Assembly (NCBI GenBank): GCA_964590395.1
Contig: CAZPVT010000021.1
Span: 10,612-74,611 of the forward strand
Direction of reading: 5' to 3'
DNA from: JAOABP01 sp964590395
GTDB lineage: Bacteria > Hydrothermota > Tepidihabitantia > Tepidihabitantales > Tepidihabitantaceae
Length of the DNA stretch: 64,000 nt
Positions 26,164 through 34,501 of the stretch are shown piece by piece. The notes under the pieces are model-generated. The model saw only the letters and a program-made list of their open reading frames with translations. It was not told where the DNA came from and searched no databases. How positions within the stretch are numbered: the stretch's first letter is position 1; every line of letters starts with the position of its first letter. Position numbers and translations under genes: made by a program.

Positions 26164-26186
26164 GATAAGTCCATCAACGGTAAATA

Positions 26187-27992
26187 TCAGGATTCGTTTC
26201 TTAGCCAGTGATAGATGCTTTCTGCAAGGGCTTTGCCGATACCTTTCACATGGGCGATTTCTTCCTTGGAGGCACCGCGGAGTTTAGACATTGAGCCAAA
26301 GTGTTGGATAAGAGTCCGGTGGCGGGCAGGACCGATGCCAGGAATCGCTGCCAATTGAGACCGTAGAGCATTTTTCGTCCGAAGTCTGCGGTGCCACGAG
26401 ATAGCAAAACGGTGGGATTCGTCGCGGATAAGTTTTAAGAGTTTCAACGCCGGTGAGGTGGGAGGAATTGTTATTTCGCGACCGTCAAGGTAAGAGAGGG
26501 TGTCAGTGCGTTTGGCAAGACCGATGATCGGAATTTCTTGGTCGTACTGATGATAGGCGTTAATCGCTGCTGAAAGTTGACCTTTTCCGCCGTCAACGAG
26601 TACTAAGTCCGGTAGGGGCAGGTTTTTTTCCAGAAGGCCGCGCACACGACGGGCAAGGACCTCGGTGATCATCGCGAAGTCGTTCGGGCCAGAGACATTT
26701 TTTATTTTGAAAATCCGATACTGATTTCTCAGTGGTCTGGTGTCCTGAAAAACCACCACCGAGCCTACCGCATTTGTTCCCTGGGTATTGGAGATATCGA
26801 CACCTTCAATTCGGCGGGGAGGGGAACTTAATTCCAATATTGCCTGTAGTTCCCGGTTTGCTTTGGGGATACGGTCAGATAGATGGGATAACTCAACAAG
26901 TGCCTTTTCAGCATTGTGTTGGGCTAACTCCACCAGTTTGAGTTTCTCACCTCTTGTTGGCACGGTGAATCTCACCCGGCGTTTTCTATTTTCCGCAAAG
27001 ACCTGTTCAAAAATGTTAAATGCGGTTATCGGCACCGGTAGGACAATTTCATCGGGCAGATCAGCGGTATGGGTGTAAACCGAACGCAGAACCCCTTCCA
27101 GAATTTCTTCATCAGGCACGGTTTTATCGGCGGAAAGTGAGTACTGTTCTCGGGCAACGATTCTGCCCTCGCGGATTCTAAAGATTACTGCTACCGCTAC
27201 CCGTTGTCCTTTTGCCAATCCGATGACATCACGCGCGGTCCGATCGTTTGTTATCACCTGCTGATGTCGGACGATTTCCCGTAGGGCAAGTAGTTGATCC
27301 CGCAGGGTTGCCGCCTGTTCGTAGCGCTGGGTACGGGCTTCCTTCCACATCCTTTGTTCCAGCTCGCCGATCAATTTGTCTGACCTTCCAGCGAGAAACT
27401 CAATCACGTCATTAACGATTTGATGGTAAGTGGTTTGATCGATATTGCCAATACAGGGAGCAAGGCAGCGCTTGACTTGAAAGTTAATACATGGTTGGTG
27501 AATCTTTTCGTCGGGAAGGCTTTTTTTGCAGGTGCGGATTTTAAATATTCTGCGCACCGCACGTAGTGCCCGGCGTAATTCCTTAGCACTGGTATAAGGT
27601 CCAAACAGTACTGAGCCGTCGGGTTTGATATTGCGGGTAATGAAAATTCGCGGGAACTTTTCGGTTGTGGTGATTTTTAGATACGGATATTTTTTATCAT
27701 CCCGTAGTCGAACATTGAAGCGCGGTTTTTTGATTTTGATCAAACTTTCCTCTAAGAGCAGTGCCTCAACCTCGGAGCGTGTGACGATTGTCTCGCAGTC
27801 AGCAACCCGTCGGGTTAGGGCGGTAAGACGGGGTTCATTCTGAGGCTGGAGATAGCCACGGAGCCGCTCCTTTAAATCCCGTGCTTTACCGATGTAAAGC
27901 ACCTTGCCCTGGGCATCCTTTAAAAGATAAACGCCTGGTTCGTTGGGAGCGCACCTTACCTTTTCGGCAAAATTGGCTTTCTGATTGGACAT
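26187..27992 (-). CDS. uvrC: UvrABC excinuclease subunit C
   Basis: A 601-residue DNA repair endonuclease that makes both incisions around a lesion. The GIY-YIG domain is 'EPGVYLLKDAQGKVLYIGKARDLKERL' near residue 17. A Cys cluster at about 155-180 ('CKKSLPDEKIHQPCINFQVKRCLAPC') is the usual one. A UVR motif follows near 205. The RNase H-like C-terminal nuclease has 'DISNTQGTNAVGSVVVF' and 'VLVDGGKGQLSAA', and helix-hairpin-helix units end the protein. Start ATG 27992 lies 24 bp after the rtcB stop, suggesting co-transcription. uvrA is elsewhere in the window. Confidence 0.95.
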   Translation of the reverse strand: MSNQKANFAEKVRCAPNEPGVYLLKDAQGKVLYIGKARDLKERLRGYLQPQNEPRLTALTRRVADCETIVTRSEVEALLLEESLIKIKKPRFNVRLRDDKKYPYLKITTTEKFPRIFITRNIKPDGSVLFGPYTSAKELRRALRAVRRIFKIRTCKKSLPDEKIHQPCINFQVKRCLAPCIGNIDQTTYHQIVNDVIEFLAGRSDKLIGELEQRMWKEARTQRYEQAATLRDQLLALREIVRHQQVITNDRTARDVIGLAKGQRVAVAVIFRIREGRIVAREQYSLSADKTVPDEEILEGVLRSVYTHTADLPDEIVLPVPITAFNIFEQVFAENRKRRVRFTVPTRGEKLKLVELAQHNAEKALVELSHLSDRIPKANRELQAILELSSPPRRIEGVDISNTQGTNAVGSVVVFQDTRPLRNQYRIFKIKNVSGPNDFAMITEVLARRVRGLLEKNLPLPDLVLVDGGKGQLSAAINAYHQYDQEIPIIGLAKRTDTLSYLDGREITIPPTSPALKLLKLIRDESHRFAISWHRRLRTKNALRSQLAAIPGIGPARHRTLIQHFGSMSKLRGASKEEIAHVKGIGKALAESIYHWLRNES

Positions 27993-28016
27993 TATTTATG
28001 AGTTGGTTAAGTGGGA

Positions 28017-29474
28017 TTATCCTTTAACTACTCCCAGCGGTTTCATCCGGGCTACTTTGCGCGCAATCCCGGCACGATGACAGACATCAACTACCTGGTC
28101 AACATCCTTATAGGCATCCGGTACCTCTTCGTTTAAGACTTCCCGGCTTGCCGCCATTACCAGAATACCCTTTGCCCTCAATTCCGCTGCGACATCCCGA
28201 CGTTTAGTCTCCTCCAGCGCCTTGGTTCTTGACCAGACCCTGCCCGCACCATGACAGGCAGAGCCGAAGGTCTGTTCCACAGCCGTGGTGGTTCCTAAAA
28301 GCAGGTAGGAACTCCTCCCCATATCGCCGGGGATAATCACGGGTTGACCGAGATGCCGGTATTTTTCCGGAAGGGCAGGATGGTTGGGAGGAAATGCCCT
28401 GGTCGCTCCTTTGCGATGGACACAGAGTTTCATTCGCTTGCCGTTAATGGTGTGTTCTTCGATCTTGGCGATGTTGTGGGCAACATCGTAAACCTGAGTC
28501 ATCTGCAGTTGTTCGATCGGGATACCTAATACTTCAGAGAAGGCTTCACGTACCCAGTGGGTGATTGCTTGACGGTTTGCCCAGGCATAGTTGGCAGCGG
28601 CAACCATTGCCCCGAAATATTTCTTTCCTTCTGAGGAATCAATCGGAGCACAGGCAAGTTGCCGGTCCACTAATTCGATGCCATATTTACGGGCCGCGGC
28701 GATGAGAGATTTCACATTGTCGTCACAGATCTGGTAACCTAAACCGCGGGACCCGGTATGAATCATCACGGTAATCTGATGGAGATGAATGCCCAGTTCA
28801 GTTGCCGCCTGTTGATCATAGATCTCCCCCACCTCCTGGATTTCCAAGAAATGATTTCCTGCACCCAGGGTGCCCAGTTGGGGCATACCCCTTTCCAGGG
28901 CGCGTTGCGAGACCCCGGAGAGATCAGCACCCGACATCTCGCCGTGCTCTTCAGTATATTCCAAGTCCTCCTCCGTTCCGTAACCCTGTTCCACTGCCCA
29001 GCGCGCGCCCATTGTCAGGACCTGGGTAACGGTTTCTTTAGAAATTCTGATTTTACCTTTTGAGCCCACACCGGAGGGTACATTATAAAATATAGCCCGA
29101 ACAAGTTTTTCGAGTAGTTCCGGTTTTAAGTCCTGGCGCTCCAAACGGGTGCGTAACAGACGGACACCGCAGTTGATATCATAGCCCACCCCTCCCGGGG
29201 AAATAACACCGGTATTAGCGTCAAATGCAGCAACTCCCCCAATTGCAAATCCGTATCCCCAGTGGATATCAGGCATCGCAAGAGAGTGTTTGACAATTCC
29301 GGGCAGTGTGGCGACATTGGCAACCTGTTCAGGTGCCTGGTCTGCTTTAATGTTCTCAATTAGATTGGCATCGGCATAGATAATACCGTCAACCCTCATT
29401 CCCGGCTTATAACTTTTCGGGATCAACAGCCGGGTGTCGTCGATCCTCTGTAGTGGCCCATTCCATCCTGCCAT
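28017..29474 (-). CDS. rtcB: RNA ligase RtcB (tRNA-splicing/RNA repair)
   Basis: A 485-residue GTP- and Mn-dependent ligase that joins 2',3'-cyclic phosphate and 5'-OH RNA ends. Conserved stretches are 'PDIHWGYGFAIGGVAAFD', 'GGVGYDINCGVRLLRT' (metal-binding Cys), 'LGAGNHFLEIQEV', 'HTGSRGLGYQ' and the C-terminal 'GSACHGAGRVWSRTKA' containing the guanylylated His. No archease (activator) or RtcA gene is adjacent. The ATG is 7 nt after a perfect TATAAT, so the message is probably leaderless. Confidence 0.97.
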   Translation of the reverse strand: MAGWNGPLQRIDDTRLLIPKSYKPGMRVDGIIYADANLIENIKADQAPEQVANVATLPGIVKHSLAMPDIHWGYGFAIGGVAAFDANTGVISPGGVGYDINCGVRLLRTRLERQDLKPELLEKLVRAIFYNVPSGVGSKGKIRISKETVTQVLTMGARWAVEQGYGTEEDLEYTEEHGEMSGADLSGVSQRALERGMPQLGTLGAGNHFLEIQEVGEIYDQQAATELGIHLHQITVMIHTGSRGLGYQICDDNVKSLIAAARKYGIELVDRQLACAPIDSSEGKKYFGAMVAAANYAWANRQAITHWVREAFSEVLGIPIEQLQMTQVYDVAHNIAKIEEHTINGKRMKLCVHRKGATRAFPPNHPALPEKYRHLGQPVIIPGDMGRSSYLLLGTTTAVEQTFGSACHGAGRVWSRTKALEETKRRDVAAELRAKGILVMAASREVLNEEVPDAYKDVDQVVDVCHRAGIARKVARMKPLGVVKG

Positions 29475-29481
29475 AGATAGA

Positions 29482-29510
29482 ATTATAGATAAAAGGTTGT
29501 CTCAGGTCAA
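29482..29510 (-). promoter_or_regulatory. rtcB promoter, positioned for leaderless translation
   Basis: Minus strand TTGACC (29505-29510), 17-nt spacer, TATAAT (29482-29487), then 7 nt to the ATG. No ribosome binding site can fit. Confidence 0.8.
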
Positions 29511-29560
29511 CAGGGCAAAAAGGTTATTAGTTCACATGATTGCCGGTTTATCCAGAGGTT

Positions 29561-30943
29561 TTATTGGCAAATAAGTAGTTTTTGCAAGCGATTTTTCTCC
29601 TTAATGAAATAAACACCCCTTTTTATGTTGGAATGGTCTGCATAAATCCGACGGCCGGTGACATCAAAGAGTGCTTTGTTATTACCAATAGTAAATCCTG
29701 TTGGTGGTTTTGATTGGGTTAACGGCAATGCCCGAGCAAAATATAGGCCGTTTGCCCAGGTTTGCCCATAATAACAGAACAGCGCACCGTTGGGTAAAGC
29801 CCGTGGACGTGCGCCGTTAAACAGCGCATTGGCGCGCTGGTCGTTCAGGCTGACTGGTGAGGACCAGGCTTGGGGAGCATAGGCACGGGCGTAGCGGTAA
29901 TAAACCGATGTTTGACCTGCGGAAAACCGGTCCCCAGCGTTATATACCAGATATGACGACCCTTGGTCAGCAAAGATTGATGGCCACCATTCGTCGATGA
30001 AAATCTCCCCGAGAGTTACCGGGGTGCTAAAAGAGTTGCCACCATCGGTAGAGAAGGAGGATACTAAGTCGAGCATTTCGGTGTCGCGCCGGGCGATGGT
30101 CCAGACAGCCCAGATTGGAGCACGCCAGGGTGGTGTAGTGTCCGCCTGGGCAACTTTGGGGTTAAAACATTTTTCACCGGTGGCGTAAAGGACCTGCAGT
30201 CCGGACCAGCGGGCTGGTGCACCGTAGTAGCGGTTCTGGGTATAATGGATTTCCCTGCTGTTTATGGCAAAACGCCAGATGCAGTGTAAAACCGAGTTAG
30301 CACCAAGAGAGAGATGCGGGTCAAAGGTGTTATAAAAATCCTGCTCCATTTCCCAGGTGATGCCGTAATCCAGGGAGCGGGTAAATCTGCCGTTGCGACC
30401 ACTGCGGTGCTGATTAATATACAGACAATAGAGGTAGTAATTCGGGCTGGGATCAAGCGCAACAGCGAATTGATCAACAGTATCCGGACCTACTGCCAGG
30501 GGTAGGTTTTGCCAGTTGCTCAGGTCAGGCTGAATCCTAAGCAGCCAGAGGTCACCACCGGCGTCCGGAGTCAGATAGAATACAAAAAGATATGCGGAGT
30601 CACCATAACCTTTTAGCAGTTCAACGGATTTAACCTGGGCAGGCAGAAGAATCCTCAGGGGTTCGCGCCAGTAGTTGCCACCATCTTCAGATTGGTATAT
30701 TTTTAGCAGGCTTTCTGGCGTGCATACCGCGACATAAATTGTTCCGTTTTCATCGCTGGTTGCACCGAAGGCAAGGATAAAGCCCGAATCCACCTGAATA
30801 TCGGTTCGGGAAGTGATTGCCGGAGGGTTTTGTTCAGGAGATGGTTGGGCAGATTGGTTTAAAGAAGTAGAGACTGTAAGAGCCGGGCCGGAAAGGTAGC
30901 TTAAGAAAATGTATACCCGGAGCAAGAGAAATAAAGTAGTCAT
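29561..30943 (-). CDS. Secreted BNR/sialidase-like beta-propeller protein with C-terminal sorting tail
   Basis: A 460-residue protein with an N-terminal hydrophobic export signal (residues 3-22). The body has several Asp-box-like repeats, such as 'YQSEDGGNYWREP', 'FTRSLDYGITWEME' and 'SFSTDGGNSFSTPVTL', which mark six-bladed BNR propellers. The last 45 residues ('NNKALFDVTGRRIYADHSNIKRGVYFIKE') match the type A sorting-tail pattern of secreted Bacteroidetes-like proteins. No catalytic sialidase residues were identified, so an enzyme activity is not claimed. It is transcribed divergently from the enhancer-binding protein gene. Confidence 0.75.
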   Translation of the reverse strand: MTTLFLLLRVYIFLSYLSGPALTVSTSLNQSAQPSPEQNPPAITSRTDIQVDSGFILAFGATSDENGTIYVAVCTPESLLKIYQSEDGGNYWREPLRILLPAQVKSVELLKGYGDSAYLFVFYLTPDAGGDLWLLRIQPDLSNWQNLPLAVGPDTVDQFAVALDPSPNYYLYCLYINQHRSGRNGRFTRSLDYGITWEMEQDFYNTFDPHLSLGANSVLHCIWRFAINSREIHYTQNRYYGAPARWSGLQVLYATGEKCFNPKVAQADTTPPWRAPIWAVWTIARRDTEMLDLVSSFSTDGGNSFSTPVTLGEIFIDEWWPSIFADQGSSYLVYNAGDRFSAGQTSVYYRYARAYAPQAWSSPVSLNDQRANALFNGARPRALPNGALFCYYGQTWANGLYFARALPLTQSKPPTGFTIGNNKALFDVTGRRIYADHSNIKRGVYFIKEKNRLQKLLICQ

Positions 30944-30954
30944 TCTCTTTTTAA

Positions 30955-30983
30955 AAGTTAAATTAAAACTGGATAAATGTCAA
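30955..30983 (-). promoter_or_regulatory. Promoter of the BNR-like protein gene
   Basis: Minus strand TTGACA (30978-30983), 17-nt spacer, TAACTT (30955-30960); 11 nt separate it from the ATG, so the leader would be about 4-5 nt. Confidence 0.6.
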
Positions 30984-31039
30984 TTTATAGCAATCAGAGG
31001 TTTAGTTAATTAGCCGAAAATTTCAGCATTTGATTTTTC

Positions 31040-31067
31040 TTGCGTAGACTAATTCAGCAGATATAAT
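31040..31067 (+). promoter_or_regulatory. Promoter of the enhancer-binding protein gene
   Basis: TTGCGT (31040-31045), 16-nt spacer, TATAAT (31062-31067). The predicted start near 31074 leaves almost no leader before GTG 31077 or ATG 31086. Confidence 0.55.
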
Positions 31068-31085
31068 AACATAAAGGTGCGTGCG

Positions 31086-32717
31086 ATGCCTTACCAGGAG
31101 CAAAAGCCGGTTGTGCTGGTGGTTTATGATACCACCGAGAAATATTTTGCGTTGATTGAGGCGATAAAAAGATATGCACAGGGCAGGCTATGGAAGGAGT
31201 TCAAGTTTGAACACTGTGACTGTCTTAAGGCGGTTCAGAACTGGTATGCTCGTAACCGTGGTAAGTTTGTCTCCCTGCTGGTTATCGGTGTAGATTTTAG
31301 CAAGATCGACAACGAGCAAAAACTGGTTTCCTTTCCCTACGGTCTGCGTCCCGCGGGCGTCGAAGTCGACATTAGGTTCCTGCAGGGGTTCATCATTTAT
31401 CATCATCTCCGTCATTTTGCCATTGAACGGATTGCGCCGGTAGTTTTTCATCTCAGCGGTACTGATCTGGCGATGCCCGAGCGTTTTGTCGATTTCATTC
31501 ATTCCCCGGGATTGGGCAGTTGTGTTTTCGCTGGTATTTATCCTGAATGCAGTGATGAGATGATGGGCGGCGAGATTTTACAGAAGATCGAGCAATGTGC
31601 CCTGCGGCCGCTCAGTGATGAAAAGCGAAGGTCCTGGCAGAAAACGCACAGTATGGTTGTTGGACGGTCGCGGCGGATGGCAGCGCTGGTTCAAGAGGTC
31701 GAGCGGCTGGCACCCACTGATGCGATTGTTTTAATTATTGGGCCGCCAGGAGCGGGTAAAGAGCTGGTTGCCCGGGCATTACACCGGTTGAGTTTTCGCT
31801 TCTCAGCAACCGAGCCCAATCGGCAGGAACCGCTGGTGGTGAACATCCCTTCTTTGGAGAGAAATATTTGTCTTGATGAACTATTCGGTCACGAAGCCGG
31901 TGCGTTTACCGATGCTAAAACCGCACGGGCAGGTATCTTTGAAAGTGCTCGCGGGTCAACCGTTTTTCTCGACGAGATCGGGGAGATTGACCAGGAAATG
32001 CAGAAAAACTTGCTTCGGGTGATTGAATACCACCGGATTAAGCGCTTGGGCAGTTCTTATGAACGGGAGGTTGATGTCAGGGTAATTGCTGCCACCAATC
32101 GGCGAATTGAGGAGTTACAGGAGCGGTTCCGCTTTGATTTCTATACCCGAATGGTTCAGCAGTGTCTCGCAGTTCCCTCACTGAGGGAACGGTGGGCAGA
32201 TGAGGCTGAGGCGACTATTGAGGCGGATGTGGCTGATTTTTTTGATTTCTTTATCAGCGAGATGAACCGAAACCCTTGGGTAAGTCAGAAAATCCAGCCG
32301 GACCGCAATGCGGTCAAATTCCTTACCCAGATTGTGATCCAGCACATCCAAGATAAACGGCAAATATTTATCGGCAATGTCCGAAGTTTGCGCAGTGTCA
32401 TTCAGCAGGCTTACGAACGGGCACAGTACGAGAATACCAGGGTCGTGGGGGTGGGACAGATTGCTACCGCGGCCGCACAGTTTCAGTCACAAAGTACGGT
32501 GCCGGTCGGTGTCGCTGCTGGTGGTGCTCAGTTATCCGATACCACCATAGGGCTAAAGGGATTTGATATTGAAGGCATATTCGGTACGTTGAATTTAGCG
32601 GCGATTGAAAAGGCGGTCATTAAGGAGGCACTGGCAAAATGCCAAGGCAACCAGTCAAAAGCAGCCCAGATATTAGGCATTCATCGCGACACCCTAAGGA
32701 AGAAAATTAACCATTAA
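31086..32717 (+). CDS. Sigma-54-type enhancer-binding protein (AAA+ activator) with GAFTDA loop
   Basis: A 543-residue regulator (ATG 31086; GTG 31077 is an alternative). Residues about 1-180 form an N-terminal sensory domain I do not recognise; it opens with 'VVLVVYD' and could be a degenerate receiver-like fold. The AAA+ domain has Walker A 'GPPGAGKE' (219-226), sigma-54 contact loop 'GAFTDA' (272-277) in place of GAFTGA, Walker B 'TVFLDE' (292-297) and 'PSLRER'. The C-terminal Fis-type helix-turn-helix ('NQSKAAQILGIHRDTLRKKI') ends the protein. Such proteins bind upstream palindromes and remodel sigma-54 polymerase. A palindrome and a sigma-54 promoter lie directly downstream. Confidence 0.9.
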   Translation: MPYQEQKPVVLVVYDTTEKYFALIEAIKRYAQGRLWKEFKFEHCDCLKAVQNWYARNRGKFVSLLVIGVDFSKIDNEQKLVSFPYGLRPAGVEVDIRFLQGFIIYHHLRHFAIERIAPVVFHLSGTDLAMPERFVDFIHSPGLGSCVFAGIYPECSDEMMGGEILQKIEQCALRPLSDEKRRSWQKTHSMVVGRSRRMAALVQEVERLAPTDAIVLIIGPPGAGKELVARALHRLSFRFSATEPNRQEPLVVNIPSLERNICLDELFGHEAGAFTDAKTARAGIFESARGSTVFLDEIGEIDQEMQKNLLRVIEYHRIKRLGSSYEREVDVRVIAATNRRIEELQERFRFDFYTRMVQQCLAVPSLRERWADEAEATIEADVADFFDFFISEMNRNPWVSQKIQPDRNAVKFLTQIVIQHIQDKRQIFIGNVRSLRSVIQQAYERAQYENTRVVGVGQIATAAAQFQSQSTVPVGVAAGGAQLSDTTIGLKGFDIEGIFGTLNLAAIEKAVIKEALAKCQGNQSKAAQILGIHRDTLRKKINH

Positions 32718-32719
32718 AT

Positions 32720-32757
32720 TGCCGTATTTTTATGCTTTGTTGCCGTAAAAAACGGCA
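32720..32757 (+). promoter_or_regulatory. Probable upstream activator sites (palindrome and half-site)
   Basis: TGCCGTAAAAAACGGCA at 32741-32757 is a perfect 6-bp inverted repeat around five A residues. A second TGCCGT with a weak right arm is at 32720-32736, 21 bp upstream, so both lie on the same DNA face. The sites are about 100 bp upstream of a sigma-54 promoter, the usual place for enhancer sites bound by Fis-type helix-turn-helix proteins. Binding by the product of the preceding gene is inferred. Confidence 0.65.
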
Positions 32758-32855
32758 GTTGTATTTAGTGGATTGAAAACGGTGTTTTGATTGTTTGTGA
32801 TATAATATGTTGATTTAGCGTATCTTATATTTTATTACCGTATAAAATGAGCAAT

Positions 32856-32871
32856 TGGCATAATTTTTGCA
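32856..32871 (+). promoter_or_regulatory. Sigma-54-type (-24/-12) promoter
   Basis: TTGGCATAATTTTTGC has GG at 32857-32858 and GC at 32869-32870, the exact 12-nt spacing required. The consensus is TTGGCAC-N5-TTGC; only the C after GGCA differs. Expected transcription start is about 32882. Confidence 0.75.
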
Positions 32872-32881
32872 TTTATATATA

Positions 32882-33012
32882 TCGGGACCGAGCCTTAATG
32901 AGGGAGGCTTATTTGAGGGGGAGGTGCCGCGCCGAAAACCCCTCCCTGCCTTAGACTTTTAGAGGGGAAAAAACATGACGCACCAGTGCTCACGGTGCGT
33001 CATGTTTCTTTA
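32882..33012 (+). ncRNA. Putative sigma-54-dependent small RNA (~130 nt)
   Basis: The stretch between the sigma-54 promoter and a strong terminator is too short for an ordinary gene. It can fold: AGCCT/AGGCT around 32891-32909, and a G-rich arm (GGGGGAGG, 32917-32924) opposite a C-rich arm (CCCCTCCC, 32939-32946). The C-rich segment is complementary to Shine-Dalgarno sequences, a usual targeting feature of trans-acting small RNAs. An 18-codon frame (32898-32954) is present but lacks a good ribosome binding site. Existence as an RNA is inferred from signals only. Confidence 0.6.
32971..33011 (+). terminator. Strong intrinsic terminator of the small RNA
   Basis: A 14-bp perfect stem pairs 32971-32984 with 32994-33007 around a 9-nt loop. 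The sequence then continues CTTTA, with a short T-rich tail. The AAA/TTT ends mean it may work in both directions. Confidence 0.85.
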
Positions 33013-33100
33013 TAAATTTATTGAAGGTTTAACAATCGGTGGAAAGATGCGGAAAAAGTGGTTTTAAGGGAAAACGCGTCGTGGACGATAGTGAGTATTG

Positions 33101-33128
33101 TTGACATTGAAAGGAAGTTTTTTATGCT
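33101..33128 (+). promoter_or_regulatory. tldD promoter, positioned for leaderless translation
   Basis: TTGACA (33101-33106), 16-nt spacer, TATGCT (33123-33128), then 8 nt to ATG 33137. Its position shows that the longer frame starting at 33098 is not the real start. Confidence 0.7.
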
Positions 33129-33136
33129 ATGTTACT

Positions 33137-34501
33137 ATGAAACAGTTCCTTAAACAGGTTATTGACGGGCTGGCAGTTGATTATGCGGAGATCAGGGTTG
33201 AAGAAAACGAGAGAGTTCGGGTTGTCTATCGGGGTAAGGAAGTGGATGATGTTGGTAAAGCTTACGAAAGCGGTGGTTGTATTCGTGTCTTTTACCAAGG
33301 CAACTGGGCGGTAGGGACATTTAACATTGTGGATGAAAGTATCAGGAATATTGCATTGGAACTGGCAAGTCAAGTACAGAAGTTGCCAAGGCGTGAAGGT
33401 GGGTTGATAAAATTGCCCGCATTCCACGAGACAGTTAAACTTGTTACCAGACACGACCCGCGCCACATTAGCATTGCGGAAAAGGAGGGACTGATTCGGC
33501 ATTATAACCAGATTTTGCTTAATACCCGGGGTATCGTCAGCACGTTATGTGGTTATCAGGACAGTTATCGGAAAGTTTTCTGGTATTCAAGCGAGGACCG
33601 TTACATTGAACAGGAGTTTGGCTGGCTGGGTTTTTCCTGCCGAGCGATTGCCCGAGACGGAACCAATGTTCAGGATTACGGTGAATCGGTGGGTAAAACT
33701 TTGGGTTTTGAGGCGATAACCGGTCGTGAAGAAATGGTCGAGAGGGTGGCGAAAATTGCGCTTGATTTGCTCAGGGCTGAGCCGGTTACTGCGGGCCGTT
33801 ATACGGTAATCATTGATCCGTTATTAGCCGGGGTTTTTGCCCATGAGGCGTTTGGTCATTTGAGTGAATCAGACCATATTGCGGAAAATGAGCGACTCAG
33901 ATCGCTGATGCGCATTGGCACCAGATATGGGGTAGATGAGTTGACGATTGTTGATGACCCCACTTTGCCGTTGGAAAAAGGTAGTTACCGGTATGACGAT
34001 GAAGGCGTGCCAGCACAGCGGACCGAGTTAATTCGCAATGGGTTAATCGCCCAGCATCTGCACAGCAGGCAGAGTGCTTATCTGATGGGCGAGAGTGTTA
34101 CCGGCAATGCCCGGGCGATATCTTATCGCTATGCACCGATTGTTCGGATGAGTAATACCTATATTGAACCCAGGAATCTGACGTTAGGTGAAATGCTTGA
34201 GGGGGTTGATGACGGACTCTATGTTGTGGGCAGCCGGGGCGGAATGACCGAACTGGAGTCTTTCACCTTCTCCTCGCTTTATGCTTTTAAGATTGAGAAG
34301 GGGAAGCGAACAAAGATGGTGCGTGATGTTACCATTTCTGGTAATGTGTTTGAGACCTTGAGGAATATCGATGGCATCGGTAGCGACCTGGTTATCTACG
34401 GTGGATTAGGGGGGTGCGGGAAAGCGGACCAAGCACCCCTGCCGGTAGCAACCGGGGCACCGCATCTACGGATCAGGAATGTGATCATCGGGGGGAGATG
34501 A
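33137..34501 (+). CDS. tldD: Metalloprotease TldD
   Basis: A 454-residue member of the TldD/PmbA family (U62). The zinc-binding HExxxH motif is present as 'FAHEAFGHLSESD' near residue 237, and the third ligand region ends the protein ('YGGLGGCGKADQAPLPVATGAPHLRI'). TldD and TldE form a heterodimeric protease that trims small peptides and matures some modified peptides. Start ATG 33137 is chosen because the promoter overlaps the longer frame. Its TGA overlaps the ATG region of tldE. Confidence 0.95.
   Translation: MKQFLKQVIDGLAVDYAEIRVEENERVRVVYRGKEVDDVGKAYESGGCIRVFYQGNWAVGTFNIVDESIRNIALELASQVQKLPRREGGLIKLPAFHETVKLVTRHDPRHISIAEKEGLIRHYNQILLNTRGIVSTLCGYQDSYRKVFWYSSEDRYIEQEFGWLGFSCRAIARDGTNVQDYGESVGKTLGFEAITGREEMVERVAKIALDLLRAEPVTAGRYTVIIDPLLAGVFAHEAFGHLSESDHIAENERLRSLMRIGTRYGVDELTIVDDPTLPLEKGSYRYDDEGVPAQRTELIRNGLIAQHLHSRQSAYLMGESVTGNARAISYRYAPIVRMSNTYIEPRNLTLGEMLEGVDDGLYVVGSRGGMTELESFTFSSLYAFKIEKGKRTKMVRDVTISGNVFETLRNIDGIGSDLVIYGGLGGCGKADQAPLPVATGAPHLRIRNVIIGGR

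Noticed and set aside
31086..32717. RtcR (regulator of RNA repair)
   Set aside because: The AAA+ and HTH plan agrees and length is close, but the N-terminal domain shows no resemblance to RtcR and rtcB has its own sigma-70 promoter.
33098..33136. Upstream extension of tldD to 33098
   Set aside because: A promoter sits inside it and the family N-terminus begins at 33137.
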